Origin: Microbacterium sp. LCT-H2
GTDB lineage: Bacteria; Actinomycetota; Actinomycetes; Actinomycetales; Microbacteriaceae
Assembly: GCF_001866135.1 (NCBI RefSeq)
Contig: NZ_MODW01000001.1
Coordinates: 372,001-436,000 of the forward strand
Direction: 5' to 3'
Length of the DNA: 64,000 bases
In this document: in pieces, positions 25,303 through 34,500 of the stretch
How the letters are laid out: each line of letters starts with the position of its first letter
How positions within the stretch are numbered: the stretch's first letter is position 1
The notes under the pieces: model-generated
What the model saw: only the letters and a program-made list of their open reading frames with translations
Database searches by the model: none
Told to the model about the DNA's origin: nothing
Program-made: the position numbers and the translations under genes

Positions 25303-26766
25303 TCACTGCAGCGCGGAGGTGAGCCGTGCCAGGTTGTCGAGCACGGTGGAGCGCAGGGGCTGCTGCATCCATTCCTCGAGGGTCAGCTCCCTGCTCAACG
25401 ACCGGTACTTGTCCTCGACCTCGCGCATCTCGGCGACGAACTCCTCGCCGCGGACGAGCATCGAGACCTCGAGGTTCAGGCCGAACGAGCGCATGTCCAT
25501 GTTGCTCGACCCGATGACGGCCACCTCATCGTCGATGGTGAGGCTCTTCGTGTGGAGGATGTAGGGCTTCCGGTACATCCAGATCCGCACCCCCGCGCGC
25601 AGCAGCGCTTCGTAGTAGCTCCGCTGGGCGTGGTAGACCATCGCCTGGTCGCCCTCCTCGGAGACGAACAGCTGCACCTCGACACCGCGGTCGACGGCCG
25701 CGGTGACCGCGAGCAGCAGGGCCTCGTCCGGGACGAAGTAGGGACTGACGATCATGATCTGCTTCTTCGCCGCGTAGAGGAGCGCGAGGAACAGACGCAG
25801 GTTGTTCTCGACCTCGAAGCCGGGACCGGACGGCACCACCTGGCAGTCCAGGTCCCCCGATCCGATGTTGGCGTGAGAGATGTCGATCTCCTCCAGCACG
25901 ACATCGGTCTCGCTGTACCAGTCGCTGAGGAAGATCGCGTTGACGCTCAACACCACCGGTCCGTCGAGCCTCACCATCAGATCGACCCAGTGCAGACCGC
26001 GCCGGATGTTCTTCGGCAGGTTGTAGGTGGAGTCGGTGATGTTCTGCGATCCCAGGAAGGCGATGTTGCCGTCCACGACGAGCAGCTTGCGGTGGTTGCG
26101 CAGATCAGGGCGCTGCATCTTGCCCTTGAGTGGCTGCACCGGAAGCATCAGATGCCACTCGGCGCCCATCTCGTTGAGACGGGCGATGGTCTGGCGGTAG
26201 CGGGGCTTGCCGCGGTTCGCCCAGTGGTCCAGGAGCACGCGGACGGCGACGCCCCGCGCCGCGACCTCTTCGAGGGCGCGGAAGAAGTTGTCCGTCGAGT
26301 CATCGGACTGCAGGATGTAGAACTCGACGTGCACGTAGTCCTGCGCCGTGCGGATGGCCTCCGCCATCTCGTCCAGCGATTCCTGGTAGTCGGAGATGAG
26401 GTGCGCGCCGTTGTCGCCGGAGAGCGGCAGAGCGCCGAGGCGCTGATTCATCTGCACGATGGGCCCGAACCAGGCGGGGGCGTTGGGCCGCAGCGTCCCG
26501 AAGTGCAGGTGCTCGCTGGTCTCGGCGATGTACTCGTTGATCTGCTCCTGCTTGCGGCGCCGTGCGCGCGGCAGACGGGGGTTCCCGATCAGCAGGAACA
26601 GGAAGACGCCGACCACCGGGATGAAGAAAACGGCAAGGAGCCAGGCCATCGCCGCGGTGGGACGGCGGTTGCGCGGGATGACGATGATCGCGGTGACGCG
26701 GATGATGATGTCGAGCACCAGCACGAAGGCGGCAATCCACCAGCCCCAGGACTCCGCGGTCATCAC
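25303..26766 (-). CDS. cls: Cardiolipin synthase (phospholipase D family)
   Basis: The product is 487 residues. Two N-terminal transmembrane helices (about residues 8-28 and 40-60, PLD nuclease N-terminal type) precede two PLD domains. The HKD motifs are HRKLLVVDGNIAFLGSQN in the first half and HTKSLTIDDEVAVIGSSN in the second, both intact with following Asn. The enzyme condenses phosphatidylglycerols, or PG with another lipid, to cardiolipin at the membrane. It is followed upstream by a small membrane protein gene with a related N-terminal type. Confidence 0.9.
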   Translation of the reverse strand: MMTAESWGWWIAAFVLVLDIIIRVTAIIVIPRNRRPTAAMAWLLAVFFIPVVGVFLFLLIGNPRLPRARRRKQEQINEYIAETSEHLHFGTLRPNAPAWFGPIVQMNQRLGALPLSGDNGAHLISDYQESLDEMAEAIRTAQDYVHVEFYILQSDDSTDNFFRALEEVAARGVAVRVLLDHWANRGKPRYRQTIARLNEMGAEWHLMLPVQPLKGKMQRPDLRNHRKLLVVDGNIAFLGSQNITDSTYNLPKNIRRGLHWVDLMVRLDGPVVLSVNAIFLSDWYSETDVVLEEIDISHANIGSGDLDCQVVPSGPGFEVENNLRLFLALLYAAKKQIMIVSPYFVPDEALLLAVTAAVDRGVEVQLFVSEEGDQAMVYHAQRSYYEALLRAGVRIWMYRKPYILHTKSLTIDDEVAVIGSSNMDMRSFGLNLEVSMLVRGEEFVAEMREVEDKYRSLSRELTLEEWMQQPLRSTVLDNLARLTSALQ

Positions 26767-26849
26767 GCCCCCTCACCCACGCCGGGGATCGTCACCCCGA
26801 GGCGCACCGGAGCCGGCACGCTCGCTTCACAGTAGCGGATGGGGCGGAC

Positions 26850-27023
26850 TCAGGCCCGCGGAGGCAGTCCGCGCGCGGCGCGTTCCTCGGCCTCGATCTG
26901 CGCGTGGACCTTCCGCTCCGTGCGGTCGAACCGGAGGATCCCGCGGAGCACGACGAAGAAGACGATGCTGACGCCGACCGTCGGCAGGAGCGACCATGCC
27001 GCGGCGAGCCAGAAGTTGTCCAT
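26850..27023 (-). CDS. Small PLDc_N-like membrane protein
   Basis: The product is 57 residues. The ATG at 27023 follows an excellent GGAGGT. Residues ~5-30, starting FWLAAAWSLLPTVGVSIVFF, form one transmembrane helix, followed by RGILRFDRTERKVHAQIEAE, an amphipathic charged helix. It reads in the same direction as the cardiolipin synthase gene, 83 bp upstream of it. It resembles the single-helix proteins often annotated as phospholipase D nuclease N-terminal domain. A regulatory or scaffolding role with the synthase is only inference. Confidence 0.7.
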   Translation of the reverse strand: MDNFWLAAAWSLLPTVGVSIVFFVVLRGILRFDRTERKVHAQIEAEERAARGLPPRA

Positions 27024-27135
27024 ACCTCCATCGTACGCGAGCGACTACTCATGCGCAGACGGCGCTTCTCAGGATTCTCATCCACATCGCTCCGCCCCCG
27101 CTCCGACGGAGACGGGGGCACGCGAACCTCTCCTC

Positions 27136-28251
27136 ATGACAACCGTGCTCCGCGCCTCCGACTCCGCCCAGTTCCTCGGCATCGTGCCCGCCCTCGCAGG
27201 GTTCACGCCGCACGAGAGCATCGCCCTGCTCCCGTTCCACGGCAGCCGCAGCGACGGGGCGATGCGCCTCGATCTACCCGATGCTGCCGTTCCTCTCCTG
27301 CACTACGCCGCAGCGGCCGTCGAGTTGCTCGGCCGCGTCCCCGGTACCGATGCGCTGGCTGTGGTCGTATACACCGATGAACCACCCCAGACGACGCCCG
27401 ATGGCCTCGTCCTCCCCCAAGCTGTGACGGTGGACACCCTTCTCGGATGCGCCGAGGAAGCGGGGTTGCGTACCGTCGAGGCCCTGTGTGTGACGCCCGA
27501 GGGATGGGCCCGCTACGACGACGAGGATCCGACGCTGTATCCCCTGTCGGACATCGTTACGCCGCCGGGTGGTTCCTCCCTCGGCGACGTCTCCGGCGAT
27601 CAGTTCTCCGGCGCGGGGCTCCCGGCTGTCCAGGCCCCGGAGGAGGACCAGGTGGCACGCATCCTGCGCGGCCTCGACGCCGCCCTCGCGCCAGGGCAGG
27701 CCGACACCTCCGGTTCCGCAGAGCCGGAGGTGATCGCGGCGTGCGCGCTCCTCGACGACATCCCCGCCTTCCTCGAGTCCGTCGTCCATCACCACGACAC
27801 TCTGCGGCCGTTCGACGCCGCAGCGCTCGTGTGGTGCCTCGGACGTCCGCCGGTGCGCGACGCGGCGATCGCCCAGTGGGCCACCGATCACCGTCAGGGC
27901 ATTCGCACCATGGAGGCGCAGCTGGCTTTCGCCGCCTCCGGCACCAGGGTGCCCGACGACATCGGACGGGTGTTCCTCGGCCGCGGCCCCGCGCCGGACG
28001 GGGAGCGCCTCCGTGCAGCGCTGCACGCCGTCCGACATGCGACCGCCCTGGCCCCCCGGGCAGCACGCCCCGGCCCGCTCACGGTCGCGGCCTGGCTCTC
28101 CTGGGCGCTCGGCCGTGCCACGCACGCGAGTCGCTACCTCGACATGGCGAGAGAGATCGATCCGGGGTACAGCCTCGCGCTACTGCTGGACACCATGATG
28201 TGCGGCGCCGTTCTGCCGGAGTGGGCGTTCCGCGGGCGGGGCGGAGCGTGA
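27136..28251 (+). CDS. DUF4192 domain-containing protein
   Basis: The product is 371 residues. The N-terminus VLRASDSAQFLGIVPALAGFTPHESIALLPF and the C-terminal WLSWALGRATHASRYLDMAREIDPGYSLALLLD are characteristic of DUF4192, an actinobacterial family of unknown function. No membrane segment or catalytic motif is apparent. It converges on lysS with 11 bp between. The start at 27136 is the ATG just before the conserved N-terminus; the upstream frame is not conserved-looking. Confidence 0.85.
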   Translation: MTTVLRASDSAQFLGIVPALAGFTPHESIALLPFHGSRSDGAMRLDLPDAAVPLLHYAAAAVELLGRVPGTDALAVVVYTDEPPQTTPDGLVLPQAVTVDTLLGCAEEAGLRTVEALCVTPEGWARYDDEDPTLYPLSDIVTPPGGSSLGDVSGDQFSGAGLPAVQAPEEDQVARILRGLDAALAPGQADTSGSAEPEVIAACALLDDIPAFLESVVHHHDTLRPFDAAALVWCLGRPPVRDAAIAQWATDHRQGIRTMEAQLAFAASGTRVPDDIGRVFLGRGPAPDGERLRAALHAVRHATALAPRAARPGPLTVAAWLSWALGRATHASRYLDMAREIDPGYSLALLLDTMMCGAVLPEWAFRGRGGA

Positions 28252-28262
28252 GCGCCTCGCTT

Positions 28263-29795
28263 CTACTTGACCAGCGGGAAGAGGATGGTCTCGCGAATCC
28301 CGAGGCCGGTGATCGCCATCAGGAGTCGATCGATGCCCATCCCCATGCCCCCGGACGGCGGCATGCCGTGCTCGAGAGCCCGCAGGAACTCCTCGTCGAT
28401 CGGCATGGCCTCGACATCGCCTCGCGCGGCGAGCTTCGCCTGCTCCACGAAGCGTTCGCGCTGGATGACGGGATCCACGAGCTCCGAGTAGCCGGTCGCC
28501 AGCTCGAAGCCCCGGATGTAGAGGTCCCACTTCTCCACGACGCCCTCGACGGACCGGTGTTCGCGCACGAGAGGCGACGTGTCGACGGGGAAGTCCATGA
28601 CGAACGTCGGCCGCACGAGGTCACCCTTCACGAAGTGCTCCCAGAGCTCCTCGACGAGCTTCCCGTGCGTGGCCTGAGGCGGCACATCGACCCCGTTCGC
28701 CTCAGCGAAGGCGATCAGGTCGTCGACGGAGTCCGCGGGCGTGACCGTCCGACCGGAGGCGGCCGAGAGGGACTCGTACATCGAGATGCGGTCCCACTCA
28801 CCGCCCAGGTCGTACTCGGTGCCGTCCGCCCAGGTGACCGTGGTCGACCCGGCGACGGCAACCGCAGCCTGCTGGACCAGTTCCTGCGTCAGGCCCGCCA
28901 TCTGGTTGTAGTCGCCGTAGGCCTGGTAGGCCTCGAGCATCGCGAACTCCGGGCTGTGCGTCGAGTCGGCACCCTCGTTGCGGAAGTTCCGGTTGATCTC
29001 GAACACCCGCTCGATACCGCCGACGACCGCGCGCTTCAGGTACAGCTCCGGCGCGATGCGGAGGTAGAGCTCGGTGTCGAACGCATTGGAGTGGGTGACG
29101 AAGGGACGGGCGGACGCACCGCCGTGCTGCACCTGCAGCATCGGCGTCTCCACTTCGAGGTACCCGTGGGCAGCGAAGGTCGACCGCAGACTCGCGTTCA
29201 CCGCCGCGCGCGCACGCACGGTCGTCCGCGCCTGCTCCCGCACGATCAGGTCGAGGTAGCGGCTGCGCACACGCCCCTCTTCGCTGAGCTCGGCGTAGGC
29301 GTTGGGCAGCGGGAGGATCGCCTTAGACGCGATGGCCCAGTCGTCCGCCATGATCGACAGCTCACCGCGGCGGCTGGAGATCACCTCACCATGCACGAAG
29401 ACGTGGTCGCCGAGGTCGACGTACTCCTTCCAGTCCGCGAGCGACTCCTCGCCGACATTGGCGAGAGAGATCATCGCCTGGATGCGGGTGCCGTCGCCGG
29501 CCTGGAGCGTGGCGAAGCAGAGCTTGCCGGTGTTGCGGCTGAACACCACGCGCCCCGCGACGCCGACGACCACGCCGGTCTCGGCGCCGGGCTCGAGGTC
29601 GCCGTACTCCGCACGCAGCGCGGGGATGCTGTGTGTCACCGGTACCGCGACAGGGAAGGCTCCGCCGCCGGCGTCCGAGCGCTTCTCGATCAGACGCTCG
29701 CGCTTGGCGAGGCGGACGGCCTTCTGCTCGTGGATGTCCTCTTCGGTGGAAGGGGCGGCCGAGGCCGATTCGGGCGCGGCGGGCGCGTCAGTCAT
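28263..29795 (-). CDS. lysS: Lysyl-tRNA synthetase (class II)
   Basis: The product is 510 residues. An N-terminal OB-fold anticodon-binding domain (about residues 55-165, e.g. VVVGVAGRVVFSRNTGKLCFATL) precedes the class IIb core. Motif 2 is around RVFEINRNFRNEGADSTHSPEFAMLEAYQAYGD and motif 3 is GMGMGIDRLLMAITGLG near the C-terminus. It charges tRNA-Lys. An Ala/Glu-rich N-terminal extension of ~20 residues is common in actinobacterial forms. Confidence 0.95.
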   Translation of the reverse strand: MTDAPAAPESASAAPSTEEDIHEQKAVRLAKRERLIEKRSDAGGGAFPVAVPVTHSIPALRAEYGDLEPGAETGVVVGVAGRVVFSRNTGKLCFATLQAGDGTRIQAMISLANVGEESLADWKEYVDLGDHVFVHGEVISSRRGELSIMADDWAIASKAILPLPNAYAELSEEGRVRSRYLDLIVREQARTTVRARAAVNASLRSTFAAHGYLEVETPMLQVQHGGASARPFVTHSNAFDTELYLRIAPELYLKRAVVGGIERVFEINRNFRNEGADSTHSPEFAMLEAYQAYGDYNQMAGLTQELVQQAAVAVAGSTTVTWADGTEYDLGGEWDRISMYESLSAASGRTVTPADSVDDLIAFAEANGVDVPPQATHGKLVEELWEHFVKGDLVRPTFVMDFPVDTSPLVREHRSVEGVVEKWDLYIRGFELATGYSELVDPVIQRERFVEQAKLAARGDVEAMPIDEEFLRALEHGMPPSGGMGMGIDRLLMAITGLGIRETILFPLVK

Positions 29796-29881
29796 GTGCG
29801 GGGCTCCTTGGAAGTCCTCCCCAGTTTACCGAGATGGCGCGGGACGTCCTCGCCGCGCGGTGCGCTGGGTAGCCTCGAAGC

Positions 29882-31735
29882 ATGGCCCCCACTCGGATCC
29901 TCCGTGCGAGCGCCGTCGTCGCTCTCGCCACCGTCCCTGTCCTCGCGCCGGAAGTCGCCGTCGCGGTGGCCCCGGCGACGCCGACGACCCTCGTCGCCGC
30001 CGCCGATGTGGATGAGTTCTCCTACGCCTCGTGGGACGCGGTGTACGACGTCGGGCTCGACGAGGACGGCCGGGCGCACATGCGGGTCACGGAGACGCTC
30101 GTCGCGCGATTCCCCGACGCCGACCAGAACCGCGGCATCGTGCGCGGCCTGGCGACGGCATACAAGAACGCTGACATCGACACCCGGGTGCTCGCGGTCA
30201 CCGATGGAGACGGAGCCGCCGTCCCGTATGAGACCGACGAGGATGACGGGACCCTCTTCATCCTCACCGGCGACGACGACTTCGTCCACGGTCTCACCAC
30301 CTACGTCATCGAGTACGAGATGCGCGACATCATCGTCGGGAGCGCACCCGACCCGTCCGGTTCTCGCGCCGCAGACGAGTTCTACTGGGATCTCCTCCCG
30401 CTCGACAGCACGCAACCGATCGAGACGTTCCGGGCCGACATCCGGTTCGATGCCGTGCTGACCGCCCATCTCACCGGCGCGACGAAGTGCTACATCGGCC
30501 CCTCCGGATCCACCGAGCCCTGCGACCTGGAGGGACCGATCACGGACGGAGAAGCCGCTTCCTTCCACGTCGAAGCCGGGCCTCTACCCGCCGCGGACGG
30601 GGTGACGGTGGCCGTCGGCTTCGATCCCGGCACAGTGACTCAGCCGGCCGCCCGCCTGCCCGATCCCGTCGCCGACCTCGGGCCGGTGCTCGCTGCTGCC
30701 GGTGCCGTGGGCCTGTCCGCGATCGGATGGGCAGTCGCCGTGGGCGCCGCCCGACGTCGGCGTCGCGCCACCGGGATCATCGTGGCGCAGTACGACGTCC
30801 CCGACGACCAGCCTCCCCTTCTCGCGGCCGCGCTCCTCCCTGGCGCCAAGAACGTGGTGCCCGCCCAGATCGTGCACCTCGCCGTCCGCGGCGCCCTGCG
30901 CATCGAGGAAGGCGCGTCAGCCGATGCGCCCCGGCTGCGACGACAGCCCCACGCCAGCGCGCCGAGCCCCCTCGATCAGGCTGCGCTCGACGCGCTCTTC
31001 CTCCACGCGGGTGCGGACGGCGTCGTGGACCTGCCGACCGAGAGCGAGGCCTTCGCGACACGGATGACCGCGCTGACGACGAAGGGTCACGAAGAGGCCG
31101 CCCGCCGGGGTCTGACGACCAGGGTGCGCAGCCGCGCGGCCGTCATCCTGCAGTCCGTGGCGATCGCCCTCGCCGTGGCGGGTCTCGTCGTCGCCATCAT
31201 CGCCGTGGCATCCGGACGACTGTCCGCCGGCCCCGCGCTTCTGGCGATCTCCGTCGGGACACTGCTCGTCGCGGCCTCGAGCTTCTTCACCTTCTCGCGG
31301 CACACGGTCCTGACGCCGGAAGGTGCGCAGGCGTACGAGCATCTGCAGGGGGTGCGCGAGTTCATCCGGGTCGCGGAGGAGGATCGGTTGCGGATGCTGC
31401 AGTCCTACACCGGCGCGGAACGGCGCACCGAGGAGGGGGCGGACGTCATCCATGTGTACGAGCGCCTCCTCCCCTTCGCGATGCTGTTCGGCATGGAGGA
31501 CGAGTGGGGCCGGGTGCTGGAGAGTGCCTACAGCCGGGAGGCGCACGGCCCGACCTGGATCGGCGACCCCACGTCCTTCGCTCTCCGCACGTCGCTCGTG
31601 GCGTTCATGAGCTCCTCCACGGCGGCCGCGACCTACTCGGCCCCGTCCACCGGCACCTCGTCCGCTACCGGCGGCTCGTTCGGCGGCGGGTTCTCCGGGG
31701 GCGGGGGCGGAGGCGGCTTCTCCGGCGGTCGCTGA
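29882..31735 (+). CDS. DUF2207 membrane protein with Gly-rich tail
   Basis: The product is 617 residues. A signal peptide (residues 1-~40) leads to an extracytoplasmic DUF2207 domain, visible as YDVGLDEDGRAHMRVTETLVARFPD and RGIVRGL. A transmembrane helix follows at ~260-285, then a cytoplasmic part with two more helices at ~415-470. The tail from ~580 is Ser/Thr/Ala-rich and ends in repeated Gly-Gly-Gly-Phe/Ser units (FGGGFSGGGG). This layout, including the Gly-rich end, is typical of the family. Function is unknown; a cell-envelope role is assumed. Confidence 0.85.
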   Translation: MAPTRILRASAVVALATVPVLAPEVAVAVAPATPTTLVAAADVDEFSYASWDAVYDVGLDEDGRAHMRVTETLVARFPDADQNRGIVRGLATAYKNADIDTRVLAVTDGDGAAVPYETDEDDGTLFILTGDDDFVHGLTTYVIEYEMRDIIVGSAPDPSGSRAADEFYWDLLPLDSTQPIETFRADIRFDAVLTAHLTGATKCYIGPSGSTEPCDLEGPITDGEAASFHVEAGPLPAADGVTVAVGFDPGTVTQPAARLPDPVADLGPVLAAAGAVGLSAIGWAVAVGAARRRRRATGIIVAQYDVPDDQPPLLAAALLPGAKNVVPAQIVHLAVRGALRIEEGASADAPRLRRQPHASAPSPLDQAALDALFLHAGADGVVDLPTESEAFATRMTALTTKGHEEAARRGLTTRVRSRAAVILQSVAIALAVAGLVVAIIAVASGRLSAGPALLAISVGTLLVAASSFFTFSRHTVLTPEGAQAYEHLQGVREFIRVAEEDRLRMLQSYTGAERRTEEGADVIHVYERLLPFAMLFGMEDEWGRVLESAYSREAHGPTWIGDPTSFALRTSLVAFMSSSTAAATYSAPSTGTSSATGGSFGGGFSGGGGGGGFSGGR

Positions 31736-31762
31736 GTCCGAGACGCCGCGCCGGGAAGGCGA

Positions 31763-32455
31763 TCAGACGAGCGGCGGCGGTTCCGAGGCGTCGCGCAGCG
31801 CCCGCTCGACCGTCGACTGCACCAGAGCCGACAGGAAGCCACCCGGGTTCTCGACCCCGATCTCACGGAGCCGCGAGGTCGACTGGCCGATGATCGAGCG
31901 GGAGAACTCCGTGGCCGTGGCGATCGCATCGGCATAGGCGGGGCGGTCGGCCTCGGCGATGACGACCGGTTCGCACCCCATCTCCACGGCCAGCGCCTGG
32001 GCGATCGGGAGCACGGCGGCAGGAGCGGTGACCGCCGCGAATCCCGCCTGCAACTGTCGGAGATCGATCGAGGTCCCGGTGAAGGTGATCGCGGGATGCA
32101 CCGCCAGCGGGATGGCACCGCGCTCCGCCGCCGGACGCAGGACCTCGATGCCCTGTGCCGGATCGGTGTGCAGGACGAGCTGGCCGATCTGCCACCCGCC
32201 CAGCTCCGCGATGCCCGAGACGAGGGCCGGCAGCTCGGCGGAGGGGACCGCGAGGATCACCAGTTCGGCACGCCGCACGACCTCCTGGGTGTCCAGCACC
32301 GGCACGCCGGGGAGCACAACGGATGCGCGCTCGTCGTCCGATCCGCTCGTGATCCCGACGATCGCGTGCCCGGCTCCGGCCAATGCCGCGCCGATCACCG
32401 GACCGACGCGCCCGGCCCCGACGATGCCGACGCCGAGGCGCCCGTCGCGCACCAC
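31763..32455 (-). CDS. DUF2520 Rossmann-like protein
   Basis: The product is 230 residues from a GTG at 32455, 2 bp after the upstream stop; GAGGAG precedes it. An adjacent GTG at 32452 is an alternative start. The N-terminus LGVGIVGAGRVGPVIGAALAGAGH is an NAD(P)-binding Gly-x-Gly-x-x-Gly motif, and the C-terminal half is helical (DUF2520), as in ketopantoate-reductase-like proteins. In many Actinobacteria the panC gene follows this gene, but here it is not next to it. An oxidoreductase role is likely; the substrate is unknown. Confidence 0.82.
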   Translation of the reverse strand: MVRDGRLGVGIVGAGRVGPVIGAALAGAGHAIVGITSGSDDERASVVLPGVPVLDTQEVVRRAELVILAVPSAELPALVSGIAELGGWQIGQLVLHTDPAQGIEVLRPAAERGAIPLAVHPAITFTGTSIDLRQLQAGFAAVTAPAAVLPIAQALAVEMGCEPVVIAEADRPAYADAIATATEFSRSIIGQSTSRLREIGVENPGGFLSALVQSTVERALRDASEPPPLV

Positions 32456-32457
32456 TC

Positions 32458-34500
32458 TCACTCCTCGCGCGACGTGTCCGGTCGCGCCGGCGGGGTGGGT
32501 GGAGGGGTCGGACCGGTCGGCGCCGGAGAGGTCGAGGGGGCAGCCGTCTGCGGCGGTGGCGGCGCGACGGGCGGAGCGGGCGGCGGAGCGACCGGAGGCG
32601 CCGTGACCGGTGGGACCGGCGGCGGCGTCACCGGAGGAGTCCGGACGGGCGGGACCGGCGGAGTCGCCGAACCCGGAACACCGGTCGGCGGAGCAGGCGG
32701 CGCGAACGGAGCCGGCGGAGCGGGCGGAGCGGGCGGAGCGGATGCCGCCCCTCCGAACGCGGGAGACGCCGGCGTCGCAGGACCACCGAACACCGGCGGA
32801 GCGGGCGGCGCCACCGGGTCTCCGGTCGCGGCGTGCTCGCTCCAGCGATGGGTGTGATCCCGGGATGCCGCCTCGGCTGCGGCGACGCTGACCTCGTTGA
32901 GCAGCGCGAGCGCATCGGCCCGCTCGAGCCCGGAGAGGAGGCCGGTGATCGGCCCCGGCACGGTGTGCACCTGCGCGCCGGAGACTCCCTGCGCCCGGTC
33001 GATGGGCCCCTGGCTCAGCGACACGCCCTGGAGACGCGCGAGCGGGAAGACCGCGAGCTTCCGCCACACGATGCCGCGGCGCAGCAGCAGGCCGTCCGTC
33101 GTCACGGTGTATCCGTGACGCTTCCAGGAGAACGGTCGCCGCCACCAGGCCCGGCGCGGCATCGTCCGGTAGGGGTCGGCGTCGGTCGGACCGACGACGC
33201 CCTGGTCCCACAGCGCGGGGATGCTCTCGGCCGGCACGTCGGGGAGCACGAGCGACAGCACCCGCTCCACATCCGCGCGCTTGCCGACCGGGAGCACGAC
33301 GTTGAACTGCTGGCCGCTGCTCGACGACTGCTGCGCGGCGCTCTTGCCGCTCATCCGGTTGATCTTGATGGTCCACCAGCCGAACGGCCGCCAGAGCAGG
33401 GACTGCGACACCTCGACCGCGAAGATGCGGCCCGGCGGAAGGGTCTCGGTGACGGTGGTGAGCAGCCCGTAGGTGATGCGCACGCCGTCGGGGGTGGGCG
33501 CGATGGAGTAGCGCAGCGACTTGGAGATCTGCGCCCACGTGATACCGACCACGGCGATGACCATGGGAACGCCCATGCCGAGACCGATGCCGAGGAGGAC
33601 GATCCCGCCGTCGGGATCGCCGTCGACGAGGATGCCGATGAGGGTGCTGCCGATCGCGATCGCGAAGATCACGCCGAAGAACACCAGCCACAGCAGCCCG
33701 GAGATCAGCTGCGAGCCGATCAGCCGGCCGGCCGGGATCTTGACGACGCTCTCGGGGACGACATCCTGCAGGTCCACACCGGCGAGCAGGCCGTTGACGC
33801 CCTCGTTCATCGAGCCGACGAGCTGTGCCCGGGCCGAAGCCGGAGCGGTCCCGCCCGGCGTCGCTGCGCCCTCCGGGTTCGACGCCGCCTGCCGAGCGGC
33901 CCGCGCCCCGGAGGCAAGGCGCAGGATCTCGGCGCGCACCCCTTCGGCGCGCGGCGTCGCCAGGTACTCGAGCGCGACGTTCGCATCCGTGCCCGCGCCG
34001 ACGACCTCGAGCTTCGCGAGGCCGATGATGCGTGCCGGGAACGGCCGCGTGAGGTTCACACCCTGCACGCGGTCGAGGGGCGCACGGCGATGGGAACGGA
34101 AGATGATGCCCTTGCGCACCTCGACATGGTCGCCGGTGATGCGGAACTGCTGGAAGCGCCAGACGAACCAGAAGATCGCCACGAGCACCACGACGAGCGC
34201 CAGGACACCCAGCAGCGCGATCAGGGCGAAGTTGTTCGCGAGCACCCAGTCCACCGGGTCGCCGCCGGTGTAGTCGTCGTAGTGCGCCTCCTCGGGCGCG
34301 AACTGCCCGACGAGCCAGGCGATGACGCGGTCACGCATGTTCGCGATCACGATGCCGCCGACGATGATGAGCGCCAGGCCGCCCTTGAAGAGCGGCGTGA
34401 GCGGATGCATCCGGTGCCATTCACCGTCCGCGAGGTGCGTCGACGGCGTGCCCGCGGAGGTCTGCCCGGGCGCGGCCGTGGGGAGCTGCGGCTCGCTCAC
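32458..34500 (-). CDS. Bacterial PH-domain (YdbT-like) membrane protein with Pro-rich tail
   Basis: The product is 680 residues from a GTG overlapping the upstream stop (GTGA, 34497-34500). Paired hydrophobic helices (about 45-70, 100-125, then ~290-345) alternate with bPH2 (DUF304) domains. Those are recognised by runs such as VEVRKGIIFRSHRRAPLDRVQGVNL and the WRKLAVFPLARLQGVSLSQGP repeat. The last ~130 residues are almost pure Pro/Ala/Gly/Val with PAPP, PPVP and PPPP units. YdbS/YdbT pairs are membrane proteins of poorly known function. The Pro-rich cytoplasmic or surface tail is not part of the conserved family and could bind partner proteins. Confidence 0.83.
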   Translation of the reverse strand: MSEPQLPTAAPGQTSAGTPSTHLADGEWHRMHPLTPLFKGGLALIIVGGIVIANMRDRVIAWLVGQFAPEEAHYDDYTGGDPVDWVLANNFALIALLGVLALVVVLVAIFWFVWRFQQFRITGDHVEVRKGIIFRSHRRAPLDRVQGVNLTRPFPARIIGLAKLEVVGAGTDANVALEYLATPRAEGVRAEILRLASGARAARQAASNPEGAATPGGTAPASARAQLVGSMNEGVNGLLAGVDLQDVVPESVVKIPAGRLIGSQLISGLLWLVFFGVIFAIAIGSTLIGILVDGDPDGGIVLLGIGLGMGVPMVIAVVGITWAQISKSLRYSIAPTPDGVRITYGLLTTVTETLPPGRIFAVEVSQSLLWRPFGWWTIKINRMSGKSAAQQSSSSGQQFNVVLPVGKRADVERVLSLVLPDVPAESIPALWDQGVVGPTDADPYRTMPRRAWWRRPFSWKRHGYTVTTDGLLLRRGIVWRKLAVFPLARLQGVSLSQGPIDRAQGVSGAQVHTVPGPITGLLSGLERADALALLNEVSVAAAEAASRDHTHRWSEHAATGDPVAPPAPPVFGGPATPASPAFGGAASAPPAPPAPPAPFAPPAPPTGVPGSATPPVPPVRTPPVTPPPVPPVTAPPVAPPPAPPVAPPPPQTAAPSTSPAPTGPTPPPTPPARPDTSREE

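Noticed and set aside
27447..30461. 1004-codon plus-strand open frame across DUF4192 and antisense to lysS
   Set aside because: It is out of frame with DUF4192 and antisense to lysS, has no ribosome-binding site, and gives no recognisable protein.
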